A DNA stretch of 64,000 nucleotides from Buxus sempervirens (taxonomy: Eukaryota; Streptophyta; Magnoliopsida; Buxales; Buxaceae), in assembly GCA_947561395.2 (NCBI GenBank), contig OX387185.1:42790602-42854601 (forward strand), read 5' to 3'. Positions within the stretch are counted from its first letter, which is position 1; the number at the start of each line of letters is the position of its first letter. Positions 37,401 through 48,419 of the stretch are shown here, one piece after another. The position numbers and the translations under genes were made by a program. The notes beneath the pieces were generated by a model. It had not been told where the DNA came from. It made no database searches and worked only from the letters and a program-made list of their open reading frames with translations.

Positions 37401-39680
37401 CTTTTCCCAATGTCATACTCCAACTATGGATGGAGGTTTTAAGATTATAATTCATAATAAAGTGAATCAAGTAACGGATGAATGTTCCTAGTTGCTCATG
37501 TAAGACCAGCTAGAGAACAATGCATAGAGAAGTTGGTCCTATGGTATTATTTGCTTGCTAGAGCTACTTAGATGTATAATGATCTAGATATGAATTCTAA
37601 GATAGATTTTTCTTATTAATGATCAACCTTTTTCCTCTCATGCTAGGTTGTTGGAAAAACTCCTGTTGCATTTCCATTTTATGTCATTATCACCTTCATT
37701 ATTTCTTATATCTGTGAAATTCAATGAATAATAATTTAATATGGCAGCTAATTGGCCTTATTTTTCTTAGAACATTACAAAGCCTCTGCTTTGCCTAGAT
37801 GGCATATACAAGCTTTGTGCCTTAACCTTGTTAGGTAAGTATTTAGAGGTTAATTGAAAATGGACCTGTGTAGAAAAGAGTGACATGAATTGGTGTTTAA
37901 ATTTGTCAACATCTGACACTGATTTCATTGTTGAACTGCTTGTGGCTTAGAACTTGGGCACTGGTATATATCCTGGCTCCTTCCTGAATTGTTGTTGAGC
38001 AAGGAAATCGCTAATGTTATTGGTTATGGATAGGATCAAGGTTGTAGGTTTGGGATCATAGGTTAGAAAATGTGGGAACTAGCGTGGCCATATGGAAAGT
38101 AGCAAAGGGAAATGTTGTAGAATAGTAGGATTTTGGATGGTATTGTTCCACCCTTTCCTATTTGTTATTTACTGCATTAAAGGCAATTCCTTCACTCCAG
38201 CCCTTTAGCCTTTTGAAAGTCAGTATTTCTTCTAAACTTGGATTTTGTATGAAATCTCCATGCTGTCATTTCGCTTTGGTCGTAGCTACCCCTTGTTCAG
38301 TAGCTTCATTGTTTTCTACTGCAACAGCACGTTCGACTTGCATGTGTAAAGCATATATCTAATGTGAAAACCATTTGGCTATCGCAGCTACGCTTCGCTT
38401 TGGTGGAAATAACTCATATTTTTTTATTTTAGTATGAGAAAATATTGTGCACTTTTCTAGTGGACCACTTGTTCCATGATGTGGCTCCAGAATTTTGGCT
38501 TTTAAACATTCAGCAGTGGATGCGGCTTGGGTAATGCTGAAAGTATTTGTTCTCTGCAGGGATAGTGGTGCTTCGCGGGAATGGGTAAGAGGGGAGATGT
38601 CATACCAATCTCTTTTCCATGTGGTACTTTGGATGAGTGAGAATAAAAAAATGTCTAAAATGACATCTCCGTTATTGGGGGACACCATTGATTCTATCCT
38701 AATTGTGGGTCACCGCTGGATTGTGATATTACCATAGTTCAAATGTATCTATATGATTGAGATCAGAAGATGTTGGGCTCTATTGCAATGCAACTTTGCA
38801 TTTTTTTTGGTGGCCTCTTTTGATGAACACATCAAAATCAATTTAATTGTATCCCTTTTGTGCAGTCCAAGTCTGTCTGAGATTGATGGCATTTTCAGAT
38901 GGAGCTAGCATTCATATGTTCTAAGGGCTTATAGGTGATGGAGATTCCACACAAGAAAATATGCACACTTGATTATAGCAGTGTTGGAGGTAGGCTAGAG
39001 AGCTTGGGTTCCAGATTGGAGGTGAAGTGCCATTCATTTTCTGTCATTTTATGGATGGTCCACTTTCAATGAGATGATGACCTTTGGAGATTTTTGCGTC
39101 TCATTTCATGGGCTCAGGCTCTGGGCAGTGGATTGAATAGCTGGTTTATCTTCCAAGAGTAATGAATACTTTATCTAATGGATTAGGAAGGGCAGTGCCA
39201 ATATGGAGCTTTTCAATTGTTACTATTGAATTAGATGCCAGGATGGGATGTTGAGGTCGCACTTTTTGGTCTCTGTAACAGTAAATGAGGTGTGGATCAA
39301 CTGCCTACAAATATTTGCTATTTGAGCTTGCAATTTTTTCATCTGATTAAGCAAACTATTCTCTGTGGATGTGATGGGTGCTTAGCAAGAGTTCTATGTA
39401 TTTTTTATTTTATTTTATTCTAACTTGCTGATCACTTGTTAGTTACCCATTGTTCTTGACGCGGTTGTGCTTCATATGTTCCATTTCTGATAATTATGTG
39501 ATTTCTAGTTGTTCATCTGTTGATCATTAAGCTTGTGATATGTTTTATACTAGTTTAAATGATATAGCTGCGGCTTTTCTTTTTCCTTTTTTCCTATATC
39601 AGTCTTGATGATTGAAAAACTAACATTGTTTCTTCTCTTCTGTGAGATGTACTCTTGGTCATCATCATACCATAATGCAG
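34401..39680 (+). other. Inferred 5.3-kb intron in the 5' UTR
   Basis: No convincing coding exon between the donor at 34401 and the acceptor at 39680. Contains a hAT element (36441-36885), T-rich tracts near 36277-36303, and a duplicated GGTACACAGTTTGTGTACCT phrase near 36998 and 37078. Short frames here are unsupported. Confidence 0.5.
36441..36885. mobile_element. Non-autonomous hAT element, 445 bp
   Basis: Left end TAGGGGTGTTCATGGG; reverse complement of right end TAGGGCTGATCATTGGG. Flanked by an exact 8-bp target duplication GGCTTGAG at 36433-36440 and 36886-36893, diagnostic of hAT. The inside is rich in GGGCTTGGTCA repeats and lacks a transposase. Confidence 0.9.
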
Positions 39681-39699
39681 GTATTGAGCTGGTTTTTAT

Positions 39700-40593
39700 A
39701 TGCAAATGGACAGCAAGAAGTTCATGCAGTTGGTTGAGGAGAAAAAGAAGAGAGCACTGGAGAAAAATGAAGCTTGCTCGAAATGGGAGCAGAAGCTGGA
39801 AGCTTCAGCCAAGGCGAAAGCTGATGCTGAAGCCAGAGAAAGGAAGCTTAAAGCTGCAAAGCACAAGAGAAAGTTGGTGTCAGACTCTGATGAAGACAGT
39901 GATACTGACCACAGTGATGCAGTGAGGAAGAGATCAAAAAGGGCTCACAAGAAGCACAGGAAACATGGCCATTCTGACTCTTCAGGTAACAATGAGAAGA
40001 GGAAGGAGAAGAAATCCAAGCGAAGGCTGAAGAAACGGTCATCAAGCTCTAGTGAGGATGTCAGTGACGAATCTCATGGTGGAAAGCGGGCCCACAGGAA
40101 GGGGCACAGGCATCACACTTCGACTTCAAGTGATGAGGATTACAGTGATGAATATGATAGTGACTCAGGCGTAGATATGAGGAAGAAGCGGATCCACAGG
40201 AGGAGACACAAACGACATGTCTCTACGAGGGATTCTAGTGCTTCGGATTCTTCAGGTGGTGAAGGCACAATCAACAGGGGAAAGCACCGAAAGCACCATC
40301 ACAGGTTGAGTGCAGATGATTCCACATCTGATACCGATGATCATGGAAGAAAGAGCAGATTGTTGGGAAAGTCATCAGATGACAACCACGAGGAGTCAAG
40401 TAAGCGGAAGAGGCACAAGAGAGGTCATCACCGACATGGTCACCATTTCCACCATCACAATCATGATCAAGATCACCAGAAGAACCGTCAGCAGCAACAT
40501 TCAGCAGAGTCAAATGAGAAGTCATTAGATCATGCAGACAAGAAGGGAAACATGAATGGTGATGATAACGTCCACGAGAATGGAAAAGCATAG
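39700..40593 (+). CDS. Lys/Ser/His-rich charged nuclear-type protein
   Basis: An intact 297-codon frame in one exon starting at an acceptor at 39680. A second ATG at 39706 gives MDSKKFMQLVEEKKKRALEK, the start I recall for a conserved plant family of unknown function, so that start is likely. Residues 1-60 form a charged helix (EKKKRALEK, AKAKADAEARERKLKAAKHK), probably coiled coil. The rest is low complexity: serine/acidic patches (SSSSSEDVSDESH, SDSDEDSDTD) alternate with basic His/Lys/Arg runs, ending in a His-rich stretch (GHHRHGHHFHHHNHDQDH). Many bipartite nuclear signals and SD/SE casein-kinase-type sites are visible. Function is not assigned; an RNA-processing or chromatin role is only a guess from composition. 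The stop at 40591 is followed by a 3'-UTR intron. Confidence 0.85.
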   Translation: MQMDSKKFMQLVEEKKKRALEKNEACSKWEQKLEASAKAKADAEARERKLKAAKHKRKLVSDSDEDSDTDHSDAVRKRSKRAHKKHRKHGHSDSSGNNEKRKEKKSKRRLKKRSSSSSEDVSDESHGGKRAHRKGHRHHTSTSSDEDYSDEYDSDSGVDMRKKRIHRRRHKRHVSTRDSSASDSSGGEGTINRGKHRKHHHRLSADDSTSDTDDHGRKSRLLGKSSDDNHEESSKRKRHKRGHHRHGHHFHHHNHDQDHQKNRQQQHSAESNEKSLDHADKKGNMNGDDNVHENGKA

Positions 40594-40900
40594 AAGGTAC
40601 CTACTGGAAATTGATTGATCAAGTTGCTTCACGCTTATTTTCCTTATTTCATTTTTCTTGCAGAGAGATTTGGAAACTTTCGACCAATGGGTCAAAACCT
40701 TCAATTGTTCCAAAGATTATGAAGATACTGACCATGGTTATAACTTCCAGTAGGTGAAACCTTTGTTTTGCTTCTAAAGCTGGATTTAGCGTGAGTTGCA
40801 GTTGTAGGTCTTACCCTCAGTTGATTTATTTTTGCTGTAAATCGTGGTAGGTCGGTGTATTAGATGACCGCAGTTGCTAGATTTTCCCGATAAAGGAAAA
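40594..40900 (+). other. 3' UTR with a short intron
   Basis: Donor AAGGTACCT at 40597 and acceptor TTTTTCTTGCAG at 40663 flank a 67-base intron three bases after the stop codon. If it is removed, the following UTR continues toward about 40900. Inferred from signals only. Confidence 0.4.
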
Positions 40901-41672
40901 AACCTTGTAGCCCCACGTTAAAGTGTCGAAAATAGCAAAATCAGATGGGGGCACAACGAATTGAAATTCCTTCAAGTGATCTATTTACAAATGTCTTAAA
41001 AAATTCCCACCAGGTAGTGTAACAAACCTCCACAAGGATTCCAAGCATGGAAATATTAGAACTCCAGTTCATTTACTGGAGCGACAAGCTTGGTAAAGAT
41101 CAATTAACCCTTAAGAAACTAATACAGAGCTTTCATGGAAAGAACCAATGTAAATCCAACCATGAAACGGATTGACTATACAATGAAAATCCAGAGATAT
41201 ATGATACATTCCTAGAATGAAGTTTTGTAAACACGTTACAATCCTCGTCTAGCAATCAACTTCCAGTTAAAAAAAAAAATGATTTTTCGGGTATTTGTTC
41301 CCAAGTAAAATATGTAAAACGGTTTTCCTAAAATAAAATGTAGTTATTTTCCGAAAAATGACTTTACCATCCAAGAGAACGCATGGAAAATGAATCACGC
41401 TAGATATCGAGGGTATCCCAATTCCTCTGTTTTGCCTCTGCTCTTCCAACTCCACTTCACTCCGATCCGATGACCTGGATTCCGACATCCACGAATTGAC
41501 ACTCTGAGGTACTTCTACAGTCTCGACGTCAATTTCAATACTAAGCACTAAGCAGACTCCAACTGCACCGGTACCTGCAACAAAACTCACCATCCTCTCG
41601 GTAAAACAAAAACGCATGTTGATCACTTCTTTGTGATGGCTAGTCCTGCTTAGGACTTCTCCTAGCCACTAC
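40901..41672. other. Intergenic DNA
   Basis: A minus-strand frame at 41267-41626 (119 codons) has no recognised domain. It may be a remnant linked to the LRR-kinase fragment just upstream on the same strand, but that cannot be shown. Confidence 0.35.
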
Positions 41673-41812
41673 CGTACCACGCAACTCGTTACCAGAAATC
41701 GTCAAATACTCCAGAAAATCCCGCCAACCGTACTCCGGCAGAATCATACCAGTAAAAATGTTCCCGCCGAGGTGCATATGCTGGATATTCGGCATTTCTG
41801 GCAGAAGAAGTT
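41673..41812 (-). pseudogene. Fragment of a BAM/CLV1-type LRR receptor kinase gene
   Basis: The minus strand encodes LPEMPNIQHMHLGGNIFTG followed by PEYGWRDFLEYLTISGNELR, matching the LRR region of CLE-peptide receptor kinases (typical LRHLHLGGNFFSG and YLAVSGNELGG). It covers about two repeats. Adjacent sequence loses the frame on both sides, and no kinase domain or other LRR is nearby. Interpreted as a gene fragment left by duplication or carried by a transposon. DNA from 41820 to 42289 is unassigned. Confidence 0.75.
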
Positions 41813-42349
41813 GACGCCTCCTTGGTCGGACACCATCAACAAAGTTTGAACTTCCTTTCCCCCGACAACCTTCCTCTGCTGGCGTTGCTGCCTTGAATCA
41901 TCCTTGACAAGCATCTAATCATAGGAAGAACGAAAGCCGCCATCACTGCCGCCAATCTGCTGCTCTCAGTCAATTGCAAATTTAGCTCTCTGTTTCTCAT
42001 ATCTAATGGGGGAGCCAGAACCGGTGGCTCTGGGACTATTTGAGCTGTTGGTAGTTTGAACTGCCCCCAATCTGCTGCTCCCCGTCAAAGAAAATGTTAG
42101 AATTTACATTCGCACACGGAAAGGGATTTAAATGAGAAATAGGTTTGAACTTCAAATTTGAAACACTACGCAACAGTGGATATTGAGTGACTGACAAAAA
42201 ACCATACCCCAAAACTTAGAACGACGGGCCTATTCTGAACAATGGAATGTCAGAGAAAAAAATGTTTCAAAATAGAGGGGTTTTGGAATGGGAAAATTAA
42301 TTTTTGATGATACTTTATAAAAATATTTAAATTCAGTTAGCTAGGTTTT

Positions 42350-42560
42350 GACTTATGTGTTTCAGCACACCTTTATCAAACTAATTAACATTTAGTAGCA
42401 TTCCACTGTTGCAAGCCAATTTATTCCAAGAATGCCTTCTACGTATGAAATGTAACAAGGTTTTCAGTAGTGTGTTTCAGTACACATTTACCAAACTAAT
42501 TAACTTTTAGTGACATTTTATTATTACAAGCAAAATGCTTCCAAGAATGCCCTTTTCTCA
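42350..42560. repeat. Tandem duplication in the left foldback arm, about 114-bp period
   Basis: TGTGTTTCAGCACACC...AAACTAATTAAC at about 42356 recurs with changes at about 42470. The right arm has a similar arrangement in inverted order near 50230-50400. Confidence 0.65.
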
Positions 42561-42637
42561 TTTTAAGTAAAATAGAAAATTAAATACATAGATTTCAAAG
42601 AATACCGTTATTATTAGAGATCATTGAATTAAATAAA

Positions 42638-42997
42638 GGGAAAATTGGATTTTAGTGATACTTTTTCAAAATTATTCAAATTCAATCGAGTAATTTTTTA
42701 AAATTGAGAATTAGTGATACCTTTCTTAAATAATTTGGAATCAGTGTCATTTTACTATTTGTAAAGAATTTCTTTCAAAAATACCTTCAAAAGAGTTACA
42801 AACCTCACTTGTACCTAAATGAGTGAAAAGCTTTCAAAGTATTTTGAGGGCATTGTCAGAAGAAAGTATTGATGAACAATAAAATGACATTGATTTGTAA
42901 TTATTTTAAAAAAAGTATTACTAATTCCTAATTTTCAAGAATTGGGCGACTGAATCTGAATTATTTTGAAAAAGTTACACTAAAAACCAATTTCCCC
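42638..42997. mobile_element. Mutator-like MITE, 360 bp, with 9-bp target duplication
   Basis: Terminal inverted repeats extend over much of the element: left GGGAAAATTGGATTTTAGTG; right, reverse complemented, GGGGAAATTGGTTTTTAGTG. Flanks are TTAAATAAA (42629-42637) and TTAACTAAA (42998-43006), a 9-bp duplication with one mismatch, the MULE signature. The right foldback arm reads through the site without it (reverse complement of about 50140-50175: AATTAAATAAATTTCTAAAA), confirming insertion. Confidence 0.88.
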
Positions 42998-43339
42998 TTA
43001 ACTAAATTTCTAAAAGTACCCTTTTGCCCCCAACATTCTTCTACATTTTTTTTATTTTTTTTCAGAAATCTACAATTTTTTAATTTTTTTTTAGAAAATA
43101 AAGAAAGAAAGGAGAGAGAGTGTGTATAAAACCCCGACCCGAATTATACCTTAATTATTGAGTTTAATTATCTAAAGTGTAATTATTAGACTAATTAAAC
43201 ACTTGTGTTATGAAGGTGAGGTGGAGGTGGATCATGCTTGAGGATTTGGGGGAAAACAAATTGAACTTTATTGAAAGTTATTAAGGTAAGATTTGTTAAT
43301 GTTAAATCTCAATTTTAATTGGCTAAGAATACCCAAGAT

Positions 43340-44040
43340 ACCTCTCAAATGTACCTAAAGTATCTTTTAAGAATACCCAAATAACCTCCTAAGTTACCTA
43401 AGATACCACCGAAGTACACTCATATATTACCCAAAGTACACCCATGTATTACTTAAGGTACACTCCCAAAGAGTACTAAAGTACACCCAAGTATTGCCCA
43501 AGGTACTTCCATTGTATGCCCAAAGTACCCCCAAGTAGTACACAAAGTATCACTGAAGTATTAGCTAAAGTACACATGTATTGCCTAAGGTACCCCACAT
43601 GTATACCTAAAGTACTCCCTTATATTACCTAAGGTACCCCACTTGAATACCAAAGGTACCCCATTGTTTTACCTAAGGTACCCTACTGTTTTACGTAAGG
43701 TACCCCACTGTTTTCCCTAAGGTACACCCCCTTATATAACTAAGGTACCCCCTTCTATTTAACTAAAGTACCCCTTACATAACTAAGGTACCTCTTCTTA
43801 TATAATTAAAGTACCCATCTTATATAAGTAAGGTACCCCCCTGTATAACTAAGATACACCCCTTCTATAACTAAGGTACCCCCTTTTGTATAACTAAGGT
43901 ACCCCCCCCCCCCCCCCCCCCCCTTCCTCCCCACCCAAAAGCATCCCTAAAGTATACTCTTTGAAATAACTAAGGTAAATCCCTTGAAACACCAAGGTAC
44001 CCCCCAGTTAACACTAAGGTACCCCCTAGTATGCCTTAGG
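43340..44040 (+). repeat. Degenerate 20-30-bp tandem repeat with GGTACC core
   Basis: About 30 irregular copies of TAACTAAGGTACCCC-like units, including a 22-base C run at 43902-43923. Lies inside the solo LTR. Confidence 0.85.
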
Positions 44041-45744
44041 TATATCCTAAGGGTTTTAGTTGAATAAAAACTTTGTTCAGGGGCATATTTGAAAGATCAA
44101 AAGTTGGGCATATAAAAAGATGCCCTAACTAATATTTTAAATGTTTTGAAAACCCTTCCCTTGTCTTGGACATATAGAACAAGAGAAGAAGTTGTAAGAG
44201 CTTGCTTGAAAGCCTCAAGAAGAAGGAGAAGAAGCAGAGAGCTTGAAGAGAAGTTGTGCTTCTCCATTACACAAATAAGTAGCAAACCCTTCAAAAAAAA
44301 AAATATATTACCAAAATTCGTATTCTCTCTATAGGGTTTGATTTATTTGAAGAAATGATCTTACATGTTGGTTTTTGCTTCAAACATTTGTAGGTTTTGG
44401 TTGTATAACACTATTGCTTTGTTTTCTATTGATTTGCTATGGGTTTGCAACCTAGATTGATCATATTTCAGATTTTAGTTTGAGTTTTATCTTTTGAATG
44501 AGGTTTCATGTGTTAGATTTGTGTTCATGTGGGTTTGGGATGAATCTTTGTTTTGGAAGGTGTTTTTAAGTATGTTGGGATGATTTATAATCATCTCATT
44601 TGGTGTTGGAAAGGATTGGAATGATTTGTATGAGTTTTGTGTTGAAAATAGCCAAAAATGTTCGAAAACTCAAGGTGGTGATTAATCCTAAGAAGTGGCT
44701 ATTAATCTTGAGCCAAAACCCCTCAAAAAATCAATATTAATCGCGAGCCTAAACGCGCGAACGTCCAAGAGGACGCGCGAACATCAGGCATGTTTGAACC
44801 TGGACGCGCGAATGTCCATCCTCAACACGCGAACGTCAAGACTAATTGCCCCTGGGCGATTAATCCAAGAACTAATCGTGGGTGCTGTTTTTGACAGTTC
44901 TTCACCCTTTTCTTCCCCAACCCTTTCCCAAACAACTTAAGTGTCATACACAGCACCCTTATTACATGAAATAAGTCTTTACATGTAAATAAGGTTTTAC
45001 CCCCCATTTGGAACCAATAAAAATATTCCCAAGGCCCAATTCCCAACCAATAAAAATTCAACTTTCCAGTTCATGCCTAAATTTCTAGTTTTGCCTGATT
45101 TTCATCAAAAACCACTTTTTGAGTTTGATATCCAAACGAATGATTTAGAAGCCCATAAAATTCCAGAAAATTTTTCTACCCTTCATTAGACTACAACCAG
45201 AAATTGAGACCGAAACTCCTTATAGATTTGTCTAGAAAAATCATATACCCGAAAAGTCAACATTTTTAACCAAACTTAGAATATTTTCAAGGTCCAAAAC
45301 TTTTTGTCTCCGAATCCATTGATTTTTGGTATGGTGTCTTTATTTGGAATCCTAAGATTATCCCATTCATCAAATATGTATTTTGAGGATTTTGTGACAT
45401 TCATTTTGATTGATTTGGATTTATGAAAACAAAGTTGAGAACTCTTCTGTGATTTGAATGATGGAGCTAAGGCTTCTTGTGGACTTGCAAAGGGGTTGAG
45501 AGCCCATGGTAACCCGAAAGGCAGTGAGGCCTAGGGATTTAAAGGAAAGTGAACATGAGGTTCACTTGATATGGTTTTGTACTTTAGGCAAGTGGTGCCT
45601 TTATGAGATTGGTTTTACAAAAATTGTTTTAATGGTTTAACATTAGTTTGTATTGAGTCTAGTGAGCATAAAGATGGTTATGGATTCACGATCAATCTAG
45701 TTAATGTATTAGTGATGGTTTGTTGAGATAACACCAAAGTCACA

Positions 45745-45935
45745 TTCGCGTACCATCGTGTGGGATCGGTGAGGCTTTCTTGTGGGATAGTGAGCTGCGA
45801 CAATCCGTACCGCCATGTGGGATCGGCGAGGTCTCCTTGTGTATGTGTGGGTGTTATGGTTGCCGTTGACCGAGCTGTCTCAACCCGTACCACCATGTGG
45901 GATCAGCGAGGTCTCCTTGTGTATGTATTGTGGTT
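45745..45935 (+). repeat. Three imperfect copies of a CGTACC...CTTGTG unit in the LTR
   Basis: CGTACC starts at 45749, 45806 and 45886, each followed by TGTGGGATC and by GAGG and CTTGTG. Spacing 57 and 80 bases. Confidence 0.75.
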
Positions 45936-46723
45936 GGATGGTTATAGTTGACTGGGTTGTTCTTGCCAGTCCATGCGTGGGTGCTCCACTTGGGGTGATG
46001 ACCGTACGCGGCTTCTACCTTTAAGGCGTGAGGTGGCAAATCGGCTAAGGGTGGTTATCTCGATTTACAAACACACCAACCCACGAGTCCTACCAAGACA
46101 GGCTTACAGTATTTGATTGCTTTTATAGAACTGATTTCATGCATTATTCGATTGAGATATTTTGACTTCAGATTTGTATTTTATGTTTGTGAATATTATC
46201 ATGATTTTATAAAATTGCATAAACTGTTTCTATACATGTATGTTTACTGCTTACTAGGACTTTAAGTCTCATGTGTGTTTTGTTTTACCGGTTTTGTTTT
46301 CAGATCCTCCGTGTGAGCACGATATCGGTGCAGAGCCAGGGGGAGAGCCTGAGTATAGGCCTGAGGATTACTATTATTACTCATAGTAGGACTTCTTTTG
46401 TTTGGGCATGTACTTATTCCTTTTTGGATTATAAACTTGAGAGTTACTTTTGTATATGATTGTATATAAGAAAGAGAGATAGTGAGCACCTTAGTTGCCT
46501 TTTTGTATCTAGATATCATATATTTTGGAGTTATTATACGGATGATATTTTGTTAGATGGAAAATTTTTATTCCATGCTTCTTTAACTTCTGCACTCTGA
46601 TGATTACATTGTAATTGCCCAGGAAATTGTGTTTATTAGGTTCTATTGGGCCCATAAGTAGGTCTAAGAGACAAATCGGTGCCGTGATAGGACAGACCCG
46701 GATCTGGGGCGCTACAAAGAGAG

Positions 46724-48305
46724 CATCTCATTAAAATTATTTGTAAAATACTTAAAACATTTTTACCCTTTATTAATTAACTTCTACAATAGCATGTATT
46801 GACTTATACAGCTATAAGGTGACCTATCCCACTTATTATAATGATTTTCACAATATTGTACCGACTTGTACGACTATTTACAACTTGACTCAATAAAATA
46901 ACTTGTACATTCTATCAATTGACTTGTATAAAAATATACACTAACTTGTATGCCTATGGTGATTTTATACATCTATGAGATGACTTGTACAATGTTATAT
47001 ACTAACTTATACAGCTATAAAGCGACTTACCACTCAACCAAATGATCTATACTTGTTATAAGTTGACTTGTACAACAGTATACATTAACTTGTATGCTTA
47101 TATAGACTTATACCTCTCTATCATTGACTTGTACAATGCTATATACTGACTTGTACATTTATAGGACGACCTGTACCACTCAATCAAATGACTTGTACCT
47201 TCTATCAATTAGCTTGTCCAACAATATACACTGACTTGTATGCATATAGAGACTTATACATCTCTGTCAAATGACTTGTACAATGCTGTGTACTGACTTG
47301 TACATTTATAGGGCAACCTATACCACTCAACCAAATGACTTGTACCTTCTATCAATCAACATGTACAAAATATACACTGACTTATATGCCTATAGTGACT
47401 TACATTTATCTATCAAATAACTTGTACAATGCTATATACTGACTTGTATATTTAAGACAACTTGTACTACTCAACCAAATGATTTGTACAACAATATACA
47501 CTGACTTGTATGCCTATAGAGACTTATACATCTTTGTCAGATGACTTGTACAATGTTGTGTACTGACTTGTACATTATAGGGCGACTTATACCATTCAAC
47601 CAAATGACTTGTACCTTCTATCAATTGATTTGTACAACAATATACACTAATTTATATGCCTACATAGACTTATATTTATTTATCAAATGACTTGTACAAT
47701 GCTATGTATTGATTTGTATATGTATAGGATGCCTTGTACGACTCAATAAAATGACTTGTACCCTTTATAAATTGACTTATACAATAATATATATTAACTT
47801 GTATGCTTATGGAGATTTTATAAATCTATGAGATGACTTGTACAATGCTATATACTAATCTGCACAGCTATAAGGCGACTTGTACCACTCAACCAAATGA
47901 CGTGTACCTGTTATCAATTGACTTGTACAACAATATACACTAACTTGTATGCCTATATAGACTTATATCTTTCTGTCAGATGACTTGTACAATGCTATGT
48001 ACTGACTTATATAGCTATAAGACAACTTGTACCATTCAACCAAATGACTTGTACATGTTATCAGTTGACTTGTACAATAGTATACACTAACTTGTATGTT
48101 TATATAGACTTATACCTCTCTATTAGATGAATTGTACAATGTTGTATACTGACTTGTACATTTATAAGACAACATTTACCAATCAACCAAATGACTTGTA
48201 ACTTCTATCAATTGCTTTATACAACAATATACACTGACTTGTATGCTTATAGAGATTTTATACATCTCCACCAAATGACTTATACAATACTAAGTACTGA
48301 CTTTG
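46724..48305 (+). repeat. Tandem array with GACTTGTAC core, left foldback arm
   Basis: Higher-order units of about 145-150 bases (for example from about 47124 to 47273), each built of several shorter degenerate pieces carrying GACTTGTAC, such as ATGACTTGTACAATGCTATA. Not coding. Confidence 0.9.
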
Positions 48306-48419
48306 CTGCTATAAGGCGAACGGAGAAGAAAGAAAGGGGGAGGAAGAAAGGGAGGGTATTAATCAAATGACTTGTAAAATCCTTGAGAGGGAGAGAGACA
48401 GAGAGGGGAGAAGGAGTGA

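Larger units (their letters stand above)
43121..46716 (+). mobile_element. Solo LTR, about 3.6 kb, inserted in the left foldback arm
   Basis: Starts TGTGTATAAAACCCCGACCC and ends GATCTGGGGCGCTACA. The right foldback arm joins the two flanks directly, so the limits are sound to a few bases. The insertion lies in a GAGAGAG tract, so the 5-bp target duplication (GAGAG versus AAGAG) is ambiguous. No retroelement coding domains are present. The style of the right end suggests a long-LTR Ty3/gypsy lineage. Bases 44955-45130 resemble 7440-7560 of the other LTR family. Short frames inside are not genes. Confidence 0.8.

Noticed and set aside
40271-40591. 106-codon minus-strand frame
   Set aside because: Antisense shadow of the His-rich part of the charged-protein gene.
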